Shown: piece by piece, positions 30,410-32,306 of the stretch | How positions within the stretch are numbered: position 1 is the stretch's first letter | How the letters are laid out: each line of letters begins with the position of its first letter | Source: Alphaproteobacteria bacterium | Lineage (GTDB): Bacteria; Pseudomonadota; Alphaproteobacteria; UBA9219 | Length of the DNA: 32,306 nt | NCBI GenBank assembly: GCA_028708035.1 | Contig: JAQVZU010000015.1 | Location: forward strand, 1 to 32,306 | Direction of reading: 5' to 3' | Made by a program: the position numbers and the translations under genes | Notes under the pieces: model-generated | What the model saw: only the letters and a program-made list of their open reading frames with translations | What the model was told of the DNA's origin: nothing | Database searches by the model: none

Positions 30410-32215
30410 CTAATGGACCGGCGAGGAAGACCGGAATACACGAAACGCCCGGAAAGGAAAAGTGAGGCGTCCCTGAAGCCGCCTTATCTTGACCATCAAG
30501 GTCGGTTTCCAAACCTCCTTGTCGTCAAACCGGGAGATCAATGTCTCGGGCCCGCAAGGCAAGTTGGCCAAGGGATCAAAGTAACGCGGAAACAAAATTA
30601 AAGTCCCTGTGACAAGTTCTTCAAGCGTCAGTTTGCGCCCCCGGCGCGGCGGAGGGTTAAGGTCTTTCGTAAGCCCCCATCCCGCATAAAAAGGCTGCCC
30701 ATATGTGACAACCTTCTTCCCGCGCAACAGAGCCTCGAATCCCGCAAGGGAGGTCAAACAATGAACCTCATCCACCGAAGCGATAACCTCAGCCATCGAC
30801 GACGACCGCACGATCCGGTTCGCATACTTAAGGGCCTCGTTGTCGTCGATGAAGCCGTTCCGGTGCCCGGCCTCAATGTCCGGGTGAGGCTTATAGATAA
30901 TGTCGGCCTCCGGAGCCTCCGCGCGCACGCGCTTCAGCAAGTCGAGATTGCCCGCAACGTTTGAACCTCCGAGAACAACCGACCGGTCGTCTTCGACCTG
31001 CCCCGGCACAAGGATGGTCCGGTTTTCTGTTCGAGCGATAGGGGCCATGCCCGACGCCGCATATTTGGTGATGTTTCGGCTTACCAAAAGCTCGATAAGC
31101 CCTTTTGCCCGCAAAACCTGCCTGTCGCTTAAAGCAATCGTGTCGAGAATGCCTTCAAGCCTGCTTGGAATCGAAGGATCAAAATAGAGCCCATCGGGAT
31201 CAAGTGTGATCGATGCCGGAGGGATAAAATCCGCCCCCAGTCCCGCCGAACGGATAAAACCATCCTCGACCCGGTAAACCGGAACATCCGCCGTAAGCGA
31301 CCAAAGCTTAAGGTCCGCTGGCTCTCTAGATGCCCAAACACAGATGCCTTTGCCTCTCTTGGCCGCATAGGCTGCCGCCTTTTTGGCCGAGGACATATAT
31401 TTAGGAACGCCTTCGGCTGTCCGCAAAAAGGTCGAAATGCGATCTTTTTTCCAAAAAGCCATCCCCATGCAAACCGCTATTTTCCTGTTTTCGCGGTCAA
31501 GCCTGTGAAATAGCCGAACTGTCTCCAGAGTCTCCTCGAACGATGCCTCCCGCCCCGTCCAAGGATTGCGATACCGGCTCCCCACCAAGACTTTAGCGGC
31601 AAAGATCTCGGCAAGAGTCCGCGACCCGCGCCGCGGTACCGAACTGCAATCGTCCGTCAGGCCCCATCCCGAATAGAACGCAGGATGATGGCAAACGACC
31701 TGCTTTCCCGCAATCAACGCCAGAAAACCGAAAACATGCCCTGCCACATGAAAACTTGACGCTATCTTGAATAGCGCCCATGGATCGACCTCGCCGCGAA
31801 GAACAGTAGCCCCCGCCTTCCTTAGCCGCGCGATAACGGACGAGCATTCAGGCGCTTCAGAGTCAAGGATAAGCATCTTTCCCGGCATGAAACGCTTCTC
31901 AACATCGAGCAGCATCGACATAACAGCCGCAGCCCCGCCAGCCTTTGATGGCAATGCCACAATCACGGCATCGAATTTTCCCGGCTTGAAACCTTTCGGT
32001 TCCGCCCCCCACCAGCTGCCTCCGAGCCCCTCACCGACAATCGCCCGCATCCCCTCAGCCGCGCGGGCCATAAACCGGCTGCTTTCCCACCCGCGTTCGT
32101 CCAGAAGTTCCTTGGTGCGAAACCTCGGCGGCTCCGGATAAGCCAACAAAGAGCCCTTTCCGTCAAACCATGGCGGCAGTCGTAAAATCTGATTGTCCGA
32201 AAGCTTCTCGTGCAT
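30410..32215 (-). CDS. kpsC: Capsule Kdo transferase KpsC with reduced first domain
   Basis: KpsC extends the Kdo linker with two tandem glycosyltransferase domains of alternating specificity. It has 601 aa here. The second domain (about 245-560) is complete: 'YRVEDGFIRSAGLG' (314-327), 'YKPHPDIEAGH' (441-451), 'LTSLAGFEALLRGKKVVTYGQPFYAGWGL' (487-515). The first (about 80-240) keeps only the donor-side half ending 'GKQVVCHHPAFYSGWGLTDD' (170-189). It has no VEDGFIRS counterpart, and the K-HPD motif is replaced by 'LILDSEAPE' (115-123). Other KpsC proteins are about 680 aa. The frame is uninterrupted. The ribosome-binding site is weak (GAAAGAA). It is first of the visible capsule operon. Confidence 0.88.
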   Translation of the reverse strand: MHEKLSDNQILRLPPWFDGKGSLLAYPEPPRFRTKELLDERGWESSRFMARAAEGMRAIVGEGLGGSWWGAEPKGFKPGKFDAVIVALPSKAGGAAAVMSMLLDVEKRFMPGKMLILDSEAPECSSVIARLRKAGATVLRGEVDPWALFKIASSFHVAGHVFGFLALIAGKQVVCHHPAFYSGWGLTDDCSSVPRRGSRTLAEIFAAKVLVGSRYRNPWTGREASFEETLETVRLFHRLDRENRKIAVCMGMAFWKKDRISTFLRTAEGVPKYMSSAKKAAAYAAKRGKGICVWASREPADLKLWSLTADVPVYRVEDGFIRSAGLGADFIPPASITLDPDGLYFDPSIPSRLEGILDTIALSDRQVLRAKGLIELLVSRNITKYAASGMAPIARTENRTILVPGQVEDDRSVVLGGSNVAGNLDLLKRVRAEAPEADIIYKPHPDIEAGHRNGFIDDNEALKYANRIVRSSSMAEVIASVDEVHCLTSLAGFEALLRGKKVVTYGQPFYAGWGLTKDLNPPPRRGRKLTLEELVTGTLILFPRYFDPLANLPCGPETLISRFDDKEVWKPTLMVKIRRLQGRLTFPFRAFRVFRSSSPVH

Positions 32216-32243
32216 TCTGATATATTCTTTCGCATTCTAAATA

Positions 32244-32306
32244 TTAACCGGTGGCGGCAAGAGACGTGCCGATCATTTTCCGGTAAATCTCGATTGCATC
32301 GTCAAC
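32244..32306 (-). CDS. C-terminal end of an upstream capsule-operon gene
   Basis: Reading leftward from the window edge, an open frame of 20 codons ends at TAA (32246-32244) with the sequence VDDAIEIYRKMIGTSLAATG. It lies 28 bp before the kpsC start on the same strand, so it is probably the preceding gene of the operon. Too little is visible to identify it. Confidence 0.4.
   Translation of the reverse strand, partial: VDDAIEIYRKMIGTSLAATG

Noticed and set aside
1-32306. CRISPR array, tRNA, rRNA, insertion sequence or prophage
   Set aside because: No regularly spaced direct repeats, no cloverleaf-like TTCGAATC loops, and no transposase, integrase or phage structural genes were seen on either strand.

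Overview
The window reads as a chromosomal segment of a free-living or facultatively anaerobic alphaproteobacterium, roughly 50% GC. The support is the fused ispDF gene, a short type-2 ArgC, a DUF2336 protein, a CheY/CheZ pair, Tad-type pilus genes, a Zur-type zinc regulon and KpsC/KpsS capsule genes. I see no rRNA, tRNA, CRISPR array, transposase or prophage. Placement below the class level is not supported.

Layout. (1) 1-3257: a zinc-uptake locus. A permease (cut by the window edge) and an ATPase run leftward. The binding protein and a Zur-like regulator run rightward. The divergent promoter holds two tandem GTTA-N5-TAAC palindromes. (2) 3272-9369: housekeeping genes. These are rbfA and argC, an inositol-monophosphatase-family enzyme, ispDF, a small unknown protein, a trmJ-like tRNA methyltransferase and a pteridine-reductase-like SDR. 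(3) 9532-12901: a glycine-zipper envelope protein, then three Tad-type genes on the minus strand, two TadE/F-like and one TadG-like with a vWA domain carrying a Cys-rich insert. (4) 13151-15149: secY-adk, detached from the usual ribosomal-protein operon and closed by a terminator. (5) 15335-20084: a small membrane protein, an ABC1/AarF kinase, cheY-cheZ, apt with a TTG start, and the DUF2336 protein. (6) 20252-26424: one long rightward run. It starts with a three-gene glycan-decoration module (nucleotidyltransferase-kinase fusion, HAD phosphatase, GT-B-like protein), continues with ubiT-ubiU-ubiV for oxygen-independent ubiquinone synthesis, and ends with dapB. (7) 26435-26640: a 206-bp imperfect palindromic element of MITE or foldback type, whose core doubles as a terminator. 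(8) 26672-32306: a leftward capsule operon of kpsC, kpsS, a FemAB/GNAT-like transferase and an epimerase, the last three coupled by 4-bp overlaps, preceded by the end of one more gene. A small membrane protein lies downstream.

How the genes fit together. The two surface-glycan loci flank the ubiTUV-dapB unit: kpsC and kpsS would build the Kdo linker on a lipid anchor, and the triad at 20252-23072 would make and attach a nucleotide-activated substituent. UbiT/U/V indicate respiration with ubiquinone under anoxia. The most unusual points are a UbiU that lacks one expected Fe-S cysteine and carries an extra CX3CX2C, a KpsC whose first glycosyltransferase domain is reduced to half, the nucleotidyltransferase-kinase fusion, and the 206-bp palindromic element.
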